A stretch of DNA of 64,000 nucleotides from Acidobacteriota bacterium (GTDB taxonomy: Bacteria; Acidobacteriota; Terriglobia; Bryobacterales; Bryobacteraceae). The notes beneath the pieces are model-generated. The model ran no database searches, was not told the origin of the DNA, and saw only the letters and a list, made by a program, of their open reading frames with translations. Of this stretch, positions 28,949 to 38,243 are shown piece after piece (position 1 is the first letter of the stretch; every line of letters starts with the position of its first letter). The DNA lies in assembly GCA_026394055.1 (NCBI GenBank), contig JAPKYZ010000037.1, positions 1-64,000 on the forward strand, in the 5' to 3' direction. A program made the translations under genes and the position numbers.

Positions 28949-31801
28949 TTGTTACCCAAACTGTACCTGATGCCATTGTTGGCCATCCCTTTGGCGGGCG
29001 CATTGCAGGCCCAGACCATCACTGTTTATCCGGGCCCGGCCACCATCGCCGTCGGGACCACGAGAAGCTTGTCGGCCTATGTGCCGCTTTCTCCAAACAC
29101 GATTCAATGGTCAATTAATGACGTCGTGGGCGGCAATTCCACCTACGGGACGATTACCCCCGCTGGGGTCTACACGGCGCCGGTGGTGCCCCCGCCGGCC
29201 AATGTCATCACCGTGAAAGCCACCAGCACGGCCTATCCCACCATATTTGGCGCCGGCACCATCACCATCACGCAACTGGTGCCCTCGGTGTGGAGCAGCT
29301 ATCCATCCACCTTCCCGGCCGGAGAAGTGAACCTGAGCATCAACGGCAGCAACTTCCTGCCCACCACCGTGATGACGCTGAACGACGTCCCGCTGCCCAC
29401 CACCTACGTCAACGCCACCAGCATCAAGATCAAGGCCACCATCCCGGCCACCATGGTGGGCAAGGCCCTGCTGCGGGCCACACAACCCGCGCCAGGAGCG
29501 GTGAAGAGCGATCCGATCACGGTCACCATCACGGCTCCACCGGCCGTCACGGTTTCGGTAGCCCCAGCAACCGCGGCCCTCAGCCTGGGCGCGACGCGCC
29601 AGTTCACAGCGACGGTGGCGAACTCGAGCAACACCGGCGTCACCTGGGCTGTCAACAACGTGTCCGGCGGTAACGCGATGGTTGGCACCATCTCCGCCGC
29701 CGGCCTCTATACGGCCCCGATGGCGCTGCCCAGTCCGGCTACGGTGACCGTCTCCGCCACCAGCATGGCGTCGGCGACGGCCAAAGGATCAGCCGTCGTG
29801 ACGCTCAGTTCCGGACCTCCGGTCTCAGTAACGATCACGCCCACCTCGTCCGCCGTCAGCCTTGGCGCGACGCGCCAGTTTGCGGCGACGGTGGCGAACT
29901 CAAGCAACATGGCCGTCACCTGGACCGTGAACGGCATCACAGGCGGCAACTCGACGGTGGGCACCGTCTCCGCCAGCGGCCTCTATGCGGCCCCCGCCGC
30001 GCTGCCCACGCCCGCCACGGTGACGGTCCGAGCGACAAGCGTTGCCTCTCCCTCCGCCTACGCCGACGCTCAAGTGACGTTGTCTGCCGGACCTCCGGTG
30101 ACCGTGACGGTCTCCCCCACCGCAGCGACCGTCAGCACCGGCAACACTCAAGCCTTCACCGCCACGGTGACCAACAGCGCGAACACCGCCGTGACGTGGT
30201 CCGTGAACGGTGTCGCGGGCGGCAACTCGACCGTGGGCACCATCGGGTCCAGCGGACTGTACACCGCGCCCGCCGTTGCACCGTCACCCAGCATCGTCAC
30301 CATCACCGCCGCCAGCCTCGCTTCGCCCACGGCCCAGGCTACGGCCAGCGTGACGATCCAAGCCCCGGCACCAGTCAGCCTACCCAACTTGAGCCACGCG
30401 CGCTTCCTCGAGCAGGCCGCGTTCGGGCCTACCGCCAGCGATCTGCAACAGGTGGGTCAGCTGGGCTATAGCGCCTGGATCGACCAGCAGTTCGCCATGG
30501 CCGAGACGCCCTTCAACGTCGGGGCTGACGTCAACGTGGCCCGGGCCAACTGGCTGTGGCGCATGGCCCACGCCCCGGACCAACTGCGGCAGCGCGTCGT
30601 AGCGGCCCTGGCCAAGATCATCGTCATCTCAGCCAACAAGAACATCTACGCGAATGAGATCGTGCCCTACTACCAGACGCTGTCGCGCAACGCTTTCGGC
30701 AACTACCGCACGCTGCTGGGTGAAATCACCATCAGCCCGCAGATGGGCAAGTACCTGGACCTGGCCAACAGCACGAAGCCCGGCACCGGCTCCGGCGCCA
30801 ATGAGAACTACCCGCGCGAACTGCTGCAACTGTTCTCCATCGGCCTGGTGAAGCTCAACCCGGACGGTACGCCCGTGCCCAATTCGCCCAGCTACACCCA
30901 GGCCGATGTCGCGCAGCTGGCCCGCGCGCTCACCGGCTGGACCTATCCCACCGCACCTGGCGGTGCGCCCGGCATGAATAACTGGGAGAACTTCTCCGGC
31001 AACATGGAAGCTCGCGAAAACAACCACGACACCACGGCCAAAAGCTTCCTGGGCTGCGCAATTCCAGCGGGTAAGACGGTGGCGGTGGAGACCGGCCTCG
31101 CGCTGGACTGCATCTTCGCCCACGCCAACGTCGGCCCGTTCATCGCGCTGCGTTTGATCCGCGATCTGGTCACCAGCAACCCCTCCGCCGCCTACGTCGG
31201 TCGCGTCGCCGCCGCGTTCAACGACAATGGCCAAGGTATCCGCGGCGACATGAAAGCCGTCGTGAAGGCCATCCTGCTTGATCCGGAAGCACGCAACGAC
31301 GTCGCCCCCGCGGATAGTGGCCGTTTAAAGGACCCGCACTATCACTTCGCCAGCTTCGTACGCCAGCTGAACGGCCAAGTAAGCCCGGCCATCCAGTTGA
31401 GCTACCTGTTTGACCAGATGGGCCAGATGCCGCTTACGCCCCCATCGGTCTTTGCGTTCTATTCCGCACTCTACCGGATCCCGCGGGTTCCCTTAAACGG
31501 ACCCGAGTTCCAGATCTACACCCCGACAGAATCAGTGCTGCGAGCCAACTTCTTCTACTCGATCCTGACGAATCAGGGAGGGAGCGATGTATCGGTCGAC
31601 CTGGCGCCGTTCCAGGCAGTGGCGGGCAACATCACCTCGTTGATCGATACTGTCGATGCCAAGCTGCTCTACGGCCGCATGCCGGCCACGATGAAGCAGA
31701 GCATTGCCAAAGCCCTGGCCACCGCCTCTGACAACAACCAACGCGTCGTCACGGCGCTCTATCTGACCGTTCTCAGCGGCCAGTACGCCGTCCAGTTCTA
31801 A
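28949..31801 (+). CDS. DUF1800 protein with N-terminal Ig-like repeats
   Basis: A secreted protein of about 950 residues. A signal peptide at about 1-22 ends at ALQAQ. An IPT/TIG-like domain sits near residue 115-195. Three tandem Ig-like (BIG-type) repeats of about 90 residues follow, each with NSSNTxVTW, VGTI and GLYTAP landmarks. From about 480 the DUF1800 domain begins (HARFLEQAAFGPTASDLQQV). I favour TTG at 28949, 8 bases after the AAGGTGAGGA ribosome site, over GTG at 28934. It is followed 19 bases later by its usual partner, a DUF1501 gene. The family's function is unsettled. Confidence 0.9.
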   Translation: MLPKLYLMPLLAIPLAGALQAQTITVYPGPATIAVGTTRSLSAYVPLSPNTIQWSINDVVGGNSTYGTITPAGVYTAPVVPPPANVITVKATSTAYPTIFGAGTITITQLVPSVWSSYPSTFPAGEVNLSINGSNFLPTTVMTLNDVPLPTTYVNATSIKIKATIPATMVGKALLRATQPAPGAVKSDPITVTITAPPAVTVSVAPATAALSLGATRQFTATVANSSNTGVTWAVNNVSGGNAMVGTISAAGLYTAPMALPSPATVTVSATSMASATAKGSAVVTLSSGPPVSVTITPTSSAVSLGATRQFAATVANSSNMAVTWTVNGITGGNSTVGTVSASGLYAAPAALPTPATVTVRATSVASPSAYADAQVTLSAGPPVTVTVSPTAATVSTGNTQAFTATVTNSANTAVTWSVNGVAGGNSTVGTIGSSGLYTAPAVAPSPSIVTITAASLASPTAQATASVTIQAPAPVSLPNLSHARFLEQAAFGPTASDLQQVGQLGYSAWIDQQFAMAETPFNVGADVNVARANWLWRMAHAPDQLRQRVVAALAKIIVISANKNIYANEIVPYYQTLSRNAFGNYRTLLGEITISPQMGKYLDLANSTKPGTGSGANENYPRELLQLFSIGLVKLNPDGTPVPNSPSYTQADVAQLARALTGWTYPTAPGGAPGMNNWENFSGNMEARENNHDTTAKSFLGCAIPAGKTVAVETGLALDCIFAHANVGPFIALRLIRDLVTSNPSAAYVGRVAAAFNDNGQGIRGDMKAVVKAILLDPEARNDVAPADSGRLKDPHYHFASFVRQLNGQVSPAIQLSYLFDQMGQMPLTPPSVFAFYSALYRIPRVPLNGPEFQIYTPTESVLRANFFYSILTNQGGSDVSVDLAPFQAVAGNITSLIDTVDAKLLYGRMPATMKQSIAKALATASDNNQRVVTALYLTVLSGQYAVQF
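29548..30362 (+). repeat. Three tandem Ig-like domain repeats in the DUF1800 gene
   Basis: Three copies of about 270 bases starting near 29548, 29815 and 30095. They share long near-identical tracts, for example GGCGCGACGCGCCAGTT in copies one and two and GGCGGCAACTCGAC-like runs in two and three. High DNA identity between adjacent domains points to recent internal duplication. Confidence 0.75.
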
Positions 31802-31820
31802 ACGAAAGGAAACCCGAGCG

Positions 31821-33188
31821 ATGAATAACAAAAAGATTGGACACTCACGACGCCACTTCCTGAAGGCCGCGGCCGTACCGCTGGCGGCCACCACGGGGCT
31901 GACCAAGTTCGGCCTGGTGAATGCTCTGGCGCAGCAAGGCGTCACCGACTATCGCGCCCTGGTCTGCATCTTCCTGGTCGGAGGCAACGACGGCCACAAC
32001 ACGGTGATCCCCCGGACGTCGAGCGAATACAACCTCTACAAAACCATTCGCGGCAGTCTCGCTTTGCCTGACAGCAATGGCCCCGTGTTGGACGTGACCG
32101 CGCTGAACGGCACGCCCTACGGCCTCAACAACGGCCTGCAATCGATCCATAGCCTGTGGGCCGCACAGAAGCTGGCCGTGGTGGGAAACGTCGGCATGCT
32201 GGTGCAACCCACCACGCGGGCCCAATTCCTGGGCTCGGCCGTCCCGCTGCCCAGCAACCTGTTCTCGCATTCGGACCAGATCATCCAGATGCAGACCGGC
32301 ACCCCCACCGGCAGCGGCGGCACTGGTTGGGCCGGTCGTGTGGCCGACCAGATGCAACCCGCCAATGGCAGCTCCACCTTTCCGGCCTCCTTGTCCATGT
32401 CTGGGCAATCGATCTTCTGCGCGGGCAACGTGGTGCAGTCAGCCAGCCTGATTCCGGGCTTTGATTCGGCTCTCTACGGTCTCAACATCTGGCCCGCCTC
32501 GGCAGGCGCCGCTCGAGCGACGGCGATGCAAGAGATCTTCACCATGAACAGTGGACTCTCCGTCATCCAGGCGGCCAACCAAGTGCGGCAGGATGCGGCG
32601 GCGCTGTCGGCCATGCTCAAAAGCGCCGGATCCAGCCAGCCGCTCACCACCCAGTTCCCCGGCGGCACGTTGGGCGACCAGCTGAAGCAGGTGACGCAGA
32701 TCATCCAGCTGCGCAATCAAACCGGCATCAAGCGCCAGGTTTTCTTCTGTTCGCTGGGCGGCTTTGACACCCACAGTTCGCAAAGCTGGCAGCAGTGGGA
32801 CCTGCTGAAACAGGTCTCGCAAGCGATGCTCGCCTTCTACAACGCCACCGTGGAACTGGGCCTGGCCGACAAGGTGACCACCTTCACCGAAAGCGAGTTC
32901 GGCCGCTCCCTGCAACCCAGCGGCGTCGGCTCTGACCATGGCTGGGGCAACCACCACCTGGTCCTCGGCGGAGCCGTGAAAGGCGGTGATCTCTACGGCG
33001 CCATCCCGCCCATGGCCCTGGGCGGCCCCAACGACTCCGGCACCCGCGGCGTGCTAATCCCGTCCGTTTCGCTCGACCAGTACGGCGCCACCATGGCCAA
33101 ATGGTTCGGCTTGAACGACGCGGCCATCGACCTGGTCTTCCCCAACCTGAAGTTCTTCCCCACGCGGGATATCGGGTTCCTGGGGTAG
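31821..33188 (+). CDS. DUF1501 protein, Tat-exported
   Basis: A 455-residue alkaline-phosphatase-fold protein of unknown role. The N-terminus has a Tat leader SRRHFLKAAAVPLAATTG. Family landmarks follow: ALVCIFLVGGNDGHNTVIP near residue 48, GGFDTHSSQ near 315 and TESEFGRSL with GSDHGWGNHHLVLGG near 355-380. It pairs with the DUF1800 gene 19 bases upstream, an arrangement seen widely in Planctomycetota and Acidobacteriota. A terminator follows 33 bases after the stop. Confidence 0.92.
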   Translation: MNNKKIGHSRRHFLKAAAVPLAATTGLTKFGLVNALAQQGVTDYRALVCIFLVGGNDGHNTVIPRTSSEYNLYKTIRGSLALPDSNGPVLDVTALNGTPYGLNNGLQSIHSLWAAQKLAVVGNVGMLVQPTTRAQFLGSAVPLPSNLFSHSDQIIQMQTGTPTGSGGTGWAGRVADQMQPANGSSTFPASLSMSGQSIFCAGNVVQSASLIPGFDSALYGLNIWPASAGAARATAMQEIFTMNSGLSVIQAANQVRQDAAALSAMLKSAGSSQPLTTQFPGGTLGDQLKQVTQIIQLRNQTGIKRQVFFCSLGGFDTHSSQSWQQWDLLKQVSQAMLAFYNATVELGLADKVTTFTESEFGRSLQPSGVGSDHGWGNHHLVLGGAVKGGDLYGAIPPMALGGPNDSGTRGVLIPSVSLDQYGATMAKWFGLNDAAIDLVFPNLKFFPTRDIGFLG

Positions 33189-33221
33189 CTGCCGACGTCG
33201 TTTCAAAGTCTCTTCGACAGG

Positions 33222-33254
33222 GCGGGCCCTTCTAGCAGAGGGCCCGCTTTTTTT
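33222..33254 (+). terminator. Rho-independent terminator after the DUF1501 gene
   Basis: Perfect 8-base GC stem GCGGGCCC/GGGCCCGC with a 10-base loop and a run of seven T. Confidence 0.92.
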
Positions 33255-33370
33255 GATCCTCGAATGTCCCATCGCGCGACCAAGTGGCGCTTGTCTAGGA
33301 GGCAGCCTTTGCGGACGGCCGTTCTGTGTCCGCGAGAGGTGATGCCGCGCTCGCCAAAGAGGAATCGTCG

Positions 33371-34864
33371 ATGAAACACGGAAGCACAATGAGCACCCGG
33401 GGCCTGATGGCTCCGGCACAAGCGATCAATCCGCCCTCACAGTTTGAGGGCAAGTTCGGCCGGATGTTCCCGGAACTGGCACCCGCAAAGTTCTCGGAAG
33501 CATCGCTGCAGAATCTGGCCGCAAAGATGACGGCAGACGGAGAAGACTTGAAGGATGGCCCCGATGCCGAGGAGAGCGGCATCCCGGCACTGTACACCTA
33601 TCTGGGCCAGTTCGTCGATCACGACCTGACGTTTGACCCGGCCAGCTTTGAGCAGACCACGCAGGACGCCAACGCCCGGATCGATTTCCGCACCCCGGCC
33701 TTCGATCTGGATTGCGTTTACGGCCGCGGTCCGGATGATCAGCCGTATCTGTATGAGGATGAAAAACGGCTCCTGACCGGCGACCCCTTGCAGGGAGGCA
33801 ACGCGGGCGCACTCGACGTCCCGCGCAATGCGCCCGGACGGGCGTTGATCGGCGATCCGCGCAATGACGAAAACGCCATTGTCACCCAGTTGCAGGGCCT
33901 CTTTCTGCGGCACCACAACCGCTTGATCGCCGAGCAGGGGCTAGATTTTGAAGGTGCCAGCCGGCTGGTGCGGCTGCGCTATCAGCGCATCGTGCTGAAT
34001 GATTTCCTGCCGCGGATCATCGATCATTCGGTGCTCGGTCAGTTCCGGAGTCATGGCCGGTACCTGCGTCACAAACTGGTCTTCAACAAGGCTTTCATGC
34101 CCATTGAATTCTCGGGCGCGGCCTACCGCCTGGGCCATTCAATGGTCCGTCCGGGCTACCGGCTGAATGATCAGGTCAATCTGTCCATCTTCCCCGTTCC
34201 CGGACAGCCGGAGGGCTTGACCGGTTTCCGCCGGCTGAATCCGCAGTGGGGCCTGGACTGGGCACGCTTCATTGATATCGAACTACGACCCTACGGGACC
34301 CCGGGCGATCCCCCGGCCTCCACCCCGGAGAACTTGAACCGTCTCCAACTCGCCTACCGGCTCGACACCTCCATCGTCGACCCGCTGAGCAAGCTGCCGC
34401 AAAGCGTGGGCGGTAACATGCCCTCACTGATCTTCCGCAACTTGCTCCGTGGCATGAAACTGGGACTACCGTCTGGCCAGACGATTGCCCGGGAACTGGG
34501 GGTGAGGGTCCTCGAAGACAGTGAGATCAAGATCGGCAAGTTGGCCGAAGGTGAAACGCCCACGCCGATCCTGGAAGCGACCGGCGATTCGAGCTTCGCC
34601 GGCAACTGCCCGCTGTGGACCTATGTTCTGGCCGAAGCCATGCATCATGTCTGCCCGGTCGACATCCCCGTCGCCGAAGAGCGGACGGTGTCCATCGACA
34701 CGCCCCGATTAGGCCCTGTCGGCGGATATATCGTGGCCTCCACGTTCCTGTCGCTGATGTTCAATGACCGCTCCTCACTGTTGAACGCCGATGCGGCGGA
34801 GCAATCAGAAGTGCCCGAGACTTACAGCCTGCGGGACTTCGTCAACTACGCGCTCGGCCTGTAA
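33371..34864 (+). CDS. Haem peroxidase, animal-peroxidase family
   Basis: A 497-residue peroxidase of the animal (myeloperoxidase/peroxinectin-like) family found in some bacteria. The distal haem motif LGQFVDHDLTFD places the distal His at about 84, followed by a VYGRGPDDQPYLY region and LFLRHHNRL. The proximal region reads AYRLGHSMVRPGYRLN. I start at the ATG at 33371, 8 bases after AGAGG; a GTG further upstream (33326) is also in frame. No signal peptide is obvious, which is unusual. Substrate unknown; halide oxidation is possible for this family. Confidence 0.88.
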   Translation: MKHGSTMSTRGLMAPAQAINPPSQFEGKFGRMFPELAPAKFSEASLQNLAAKMTADGEDLKDGPDAEESGIPALYTYLGQFVDHDLTFDPASFEQTTQDANARIDFRTPAFDLDCVYGRGPDDQPYLYEDEKRLLTGDPLQGGNAGALDVPRNAPGRALIGDPRNDENAIVTQLQGLFLRHHNRLIAEQGLDFEGASRLVRLRYQRIVLNDFLPRIIDHSVLGQFRSHGRYLRHKLVFNKAFMPIEFSGAAYRLGHSMVRPGYRLNDQVNLSIFPVPGQPEGLTGFRRLNPQWGLDWARFIDIELRPYGTPGDPPASTPENLNRLQLAYRLDTSIVDPLSKLPQSVGGNMPSLIFRNLLRGMKLGLPSGQTIARELGVRVLEDSEIKIGKLAEGETPTPILEATGDSSFAGNCPLWTYVLAEAMHHVCPVDIPVAEERTVSIDTPRLGPVGGYIVASTFLSLMFNDRSSLLNADAAEQSEVPETYSLRDFVNYALGL

Positions 34865-34883
34865 GCTGCGGCCTGTCGGGTAT

Positions 34884-34923
34884 CAGGCTGCCGGTGTTGC
34901 CTTCGGGTACCACCGGCAGCCTG
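34884..34923. terminator. 13-base perfect hairpin after the peroxidase gene
   Basis: CAGGCTGCCGGTG and its exact complement CACCGGCAGCCTG enclose a 14-base loop, 19 bases after the peroxidase stop. No T-run follows, so it may stabilise the mRNA end or act as a weak terminator. Confidence 0.5.
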
Positions 34924-34959
34924 CGCTTGTCTTGATGCGTGGGCCCCTACAATCGAGAG

Positions 34960-36522
34960 ATGCTTCGCGTGCGCCCCTGCCTCGTTCATCTCTGCTGGCT
35001 TCTGGCCTCCCTGCCCTTGCTTGCTCAAACACCGCCTCCGTTCGAGGTCCATGAGGCGACCATCGCCCAAGTCCATGCCGCCTTTGAGGCACGTCAACTC
35101 ACCTGCCGCGGCCTGGTGGACCTCTACCTCAAGCGCATCGAAGCCTTCGACAAAAACGGCCCAGCGATCAACTCGCTGGTGATCATCAATCCGGAAGTGC
35201 AAGCCCAGGCCGATCAACTCGACCGGCGCTTTGACCAAGGCGGCTTGACCGGGCCGCTGCATTGCGTGCCTGTCATCGTCAAAGACAACTTCGAAACCGA
35301 GAGGCTGCAAACTACCAATGGCGCCCTGGTCTTTGCCGGATACGTACCCCGGAAGGACGCTTTCCAGGTGCGGCGGTTGAAGGAAGCCGGCGCACTCGTG
35401 CTGGCCAAATCGAGCATGGCGGAATGGGCATTCAGCCCCTATGAGACCGTCAACTCCATCCTGCCCGGCTACACCAAGAACCCCTACGCGCTCGATCGGG
35501 TGACCGCCGGATCCAGTGGAGGCACGGCCGCTGCCGTCGCCGCCAGCTTGGGGCTGGTGGGCTTGGGCAGCGATACAGGCAATTCCATTCGCGGGCCTTC
35601 CTCGCACCAGGCGCTGGCGGGCATCCGCTCCACCATGGGCCTCACCAGCCGGGCCGGCGTCTTCCCATTAAACCTGCTGGCCGACATCGCCGGACCGATG
35701 ACGCGCACCGTGGATGATGCGGTGCGGGTGTTCCAGGTGATCGCGGGTGAAGATCCCGATGATGCGGTAACCGCAGCAGCGAAGGCGCATCCGGCGCCAG
35801 ACTACCGCGCCGCGCTCGACCGCAATGGTCTGAAAGGTGCCGTCATCGGCGTCCTGCATCAGGCCTATGAACGGGAGCCAGCAGACCCGGAAGTGGTCCG
35901 CGTCTTCATGGCCGCCATTGAGGACTTGAAGCGCGCCGGAGCCACCATCGTCGACCCCGCCCAGATCACCGGCCTCGATGCCCTTCGGCGCCCCACCGGC
36001 AGCGGGCTCTGCGCAGGCTTCAAGTACGACCTGAACGGCTTCCTCGCAGCACGGAAAGATCAAGTGCCAGTGGCCGATCTAGCCGCCATCGTGGCATCCG
36101 GCAAGTTCCACCCCACCGTCCGGCGACAGCTCGAAAACGCCGACAAAGCCACGGCCAACGCACCCGGATCGGCCGCCTGCCAAGCCGACGAGGCGTACCG
36201 GCAATCGGTCCGTGAGGCGGTGCTAAAGACGATGGACACGCTGAAGCTGGATGCGTTGGTCTACCCCACCTGGAGCCATCCGCCGCGCCTGATCGGGGAC
36301 CTGAACACACCGCACGGCGACAACAGCCAGTTCTTCTCGCCCACCACCGGCTTCCCCGCAGTGAATGTTCCGATGGGCTACACCCGCGGCGGGCAGTTGC
36401 CCATCGGCATGACGATCTACGGGCGGCCGTGGGCCGAAGCAACGCTGCTCAAATTTGCCTACGCCTATGAGCAGGCGACCAAGCACCGGCGTCCGCCCGC
36501 CAGTACGCCACCGTTGCGGTGA
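34960..36522 (+). CDS. Secreted amidase (amidase signature family)
   Basis: Hydrolyses an amide bond in an unknown substrate. The 520-residue protein has a signal peptide at about 1-24 (ending LLAQ). The amidase-signature triad is complete: Lys108 in VIVKDNF, cis-Ser185 in AGSSGGTAAA and nucleophile Ser209 in GSDTGNSIRGP, where Asn replaces the commoner second Gly. A duplicated copy of its last 150 bases lies about 1.1 kb downstream beyond a HEAT-repeat gene. Start chosen at the ATG at 34960; seven more in-frame residues are possible. Confidence 0.92.
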   Translation: MLRVRPCLVHLCWLLASLPLLAQTPPPFEVHEATIAQVHAAFEARQLTCRGLVDLYLKRIEAFDKNGPAINSLVIINPEVQAQADQLDRRFDQGGLTGPLHCVPVIVKDNFETERLQTTNGALVFAGYVPRKDAFQVRRLKEAGALVLAKSSMAEWAFSPYETVNSILPGYTKNPYALDRVTAGSSGGTAAAVAASLGLVGLGSDTGNSIRGPSSHQALAGIRSTMGLTSRAGVFPLNLLADIAGPMTRTVDDAVRVFQVIAGEDPDDAVTAAAKAHPAPDYRAALDRNGLKGAVIGVLHQAYEREPADPEVVRVFMAAIEDLKRAGATIVDPAQITGLDALRRPTGSGLCAGFKYDLNGFLAARKDQVPVADLAAIVASGKFHPTVRRQLENADKATANAPGSAACQADEAYRQSVREAVLKTMDTLKLDALVYPTWSHPPRLIGDLNTPHGDNSQFFSPTTGFPAVNVPMGYTRGGQLPIGMTIYGRPWAEATLLKFAYAYEQATKHRRPPASTPPLR

Positions 36523-36594
36523 TGCGGGTACCTGCCATGAAGCGAGACGCTGGCCGTTCCATCGTTGAACAAGTATCTGCGGTGTCACGCCAAG

Positions 36595-37386
36595 CTACCA
36601 CTTGCCCGCGAGAACGCCCGATGCCAGCGCTCGAACATCAGGTCGCTCCCCTTCGCGATTGGCAATCTGAACCAGCAGTCCGCGCGCGGAGGCGACAGAC
36701 TTCGGTCCCAGCCGGCCGGTTATGGCGACCGCACATGCCCGAACATCAGCATCAGGATCGCCTAGGCTGCGTGCGACCAATCGCGCGATGTCAGGATCGT
36801 CGCTGGGGCGGCAAGCCACGCTGTTCAGGGCGTCGATCCGGTCTCGCGCCGCCATGGGCCGGCTCAAGAAAGCTCCGAACGCACTCTTCATCGCGGCGTC
36901 TGGCTCGGCCAGTTGGTTGAGGGTGCACGCGACGGCCACTTGAACATCGGGCCGGGCGGAGGCATCGTGGAGGAACGCTTCAAGGGCGGGCTTAGCCTCG
37001 GCCGAGCGAGATCGGAGCCGCGCCAGCACCGCAGGGGCAGTCCGCTGAAGGCGTTCATCCGATGACTTCAGAAGAGCAAGAATTGCTGGCATCCTCTTGT
37101 CGAGCAAAGTCTCCGCATCGGGCCGGAGCGACGCGGCGAAGAGGAATGAGGCGGCCCAGACCCGCGCCGTCTCTCTTCCCGAACGAAGCGCTTCCAATAT
37201 CACCAGAACGCTGGCTGCGGCATCTGCCACTGGCATCGCTCGAAGGGCGTCCGAAACCCTCATACCTTCATCGAAAGTGACCTGACGTCTCGGGTCCGAG
37301 GCAAGCTCATTTAAGAGCGCAATCGCCGGGTTGGGCTCTGGGGCTTGCCCCAATGCCAACGCCGCTAAGAGTGACAACTGGAGCAT
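36595..37386 (-). CDS. Secreted HEAT-repeat protein
   Basis: A 263-residue protein with a short signal peptide (MLQLSLLAALALGQA) followed by helical hairpin repeats typical of HEAT/PBS-lyase-like proteins (for example LQRTAPAVLARLRSRSAEAK and DPDADVRACAVAITGRLG). Such repeats bind proteins; no enzyme motif is seen. It lies in the opposite orientation between the amidase gene and a decayed copy of the amidase tail. Confidence 0.72.
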   Translation of the reverse strand: MLQLSLLAALALGQAPEPNPAIALLNELASDPRRQVTFDEGMRVSDALRAMPVADAAASVLVILEALRSGRETARVWAASFLFAASLRPDAETLLDKRMPAILALLKSSDERLQRTAPAVLARLRSRSAEAKPALEAFLHDASARPDVQVAVACTLNQLAEPDAAMKSAFGAFLSRPMAARDRIDALNSVACRPSDDPDIARLVARSLGDPDADVRACAVAITGRLGPKSVASARGLLVQIANREGERPDVRALASGVLAGKW

Positions 37387-37497
37387 AGTTAGATCCTAGC
37401 TGCCTGGAAACTGTGCCGTGGCAGGTTGCTCGCCAGTAATTTCCCCTTGCAGGGCTCAGCAGGCGAATCGGAACGCTTCACCGGCTTGAGGCCGAAT

Positions 37498-37647
37498 ATG
37501 GGCTACACCCGCGGCGCCCAGCTGCCCAGCGGCATGACGATCGACGGCCGGCCGTGGACCGAAGCGACGTTGCTCATATTCGCCTATGCCTATGAGCAAG
37601 CGACAAAGCACCGGCGGCCACCGGCCAGTACGACACCGTTGCGGTAA
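37498..37647 (+). pseudogene. Fragment duplicating the amidase C-terminus
   Basis: These 150 bases match the last 150 bases of the amidase gene (36373-36522) with no gaps and about 19 mismatches by hand count, near 87% identity. The reading frame is still open and encodes MGYTRGAQLPSGMTIDGRPW through to ASTTPLR with a stop at the same place. Nothing upstream matches the rest of the amidase, so it is a remnant of a lost paralogue or a partial duplication. Confidence 0.85.
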
Positions 37648-37704
37648 TGGCTCATGACCCGCTGCTCCCTCCGTTGGCTAGACTTAAGAGCAACGAAGTC
37701 ATCC

Positions 37705-37923
37705 ATGCAGCAACCAGACGGCATCATCGTAAAAGACCCGGAGATCCTGGGAGGAACGCCGGTCTTCCGCGGAACCCGAGTGCCATTTCGAGCGCTGGTG
37801 GACTACCTGGAAGGTGGTGACACGCTGGACGAGTTCCTGGACGACTTCCCCACGGTTCCCCGCGAAGATGCCATCGCTGCGCTTGAACTAGCCCAGTCGC
37901 TGTTGGTGGGACAGCTGGATTGA
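37705..37923 (+). CDS. DUF433 protein, likely antitoxin
   Basis: A 72-residue protein with the DUF433 core PEILGGTPVFRGTRVPFRAL followed by LEGGDTLDEFLDDFP and VPREDAIAALELA, a helix-turn-helix-like unit. It overlaps the following DUF5615 gene by 4 bases (TTGA). The ATG at 37705 gives the canonical length; the frame is open further upstream. Confidence 0.88.
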   Translation: MQQPDGIIVKDPEILGGTPVFRGTRVPFRALVDYLEGGDTLDEFLDDFPTVPREDAIAALELAQSLLVGQLD

Positions 37924-38243
37924 AGATCCTGCTTGATGAGTGCTTGCCTCGGAAGCTAGCCAAGCTACTTCCGCTTCACGAATGCTGGACTGTTCCTCAG
38001 GCAGGCTTCGCTGGCAAGAAGAACGGGGCGCTCCTGGACTTGGCTGAAGCCTCCCAATTTGCACTGTTTCTGACGATCGACCAGGGTATTCCGTATCAGC
38101 AGAAGCTGGCCGGCCGTAAGCTTGCCATCGTGGTCATCCGGGCCCGATCCAACCGATTGGTGGACGTGGCGGCCGTCGTCTCCGAATTCCTTGATTCGAT
38201 CAACGCGACCGCACCCGGCACGGTGGCCTACATCGGCCGCTAG
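37920..38243 (+). CDS. DUF5615 PIN-like protein, likely toxin
   Basis: A 107-residue protein from a TTG start, opening with the DUF5615 signature KILLDECLPRKLAKLL, then a GxKNGALLDLAE segment and LFLTIDQGIPYQQ, which carry PIN-type acidic residues. It is a paralogue in kind of the pair at 13.0-13.7 kb. Its TAG stop overlaps the stop of the convergent trigger factor gene in a shared CTAG. Confidence 0.87.
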   Translation: MKILLDECLPRKLAKLLPLHECWTVPQAGFAGKKNGALLDLAEASQFALFLTIDQGIPYQQKLAGRKLAIVVIRARSNRLVDVAAVVSEFLDSINATAPGTVAYIGR

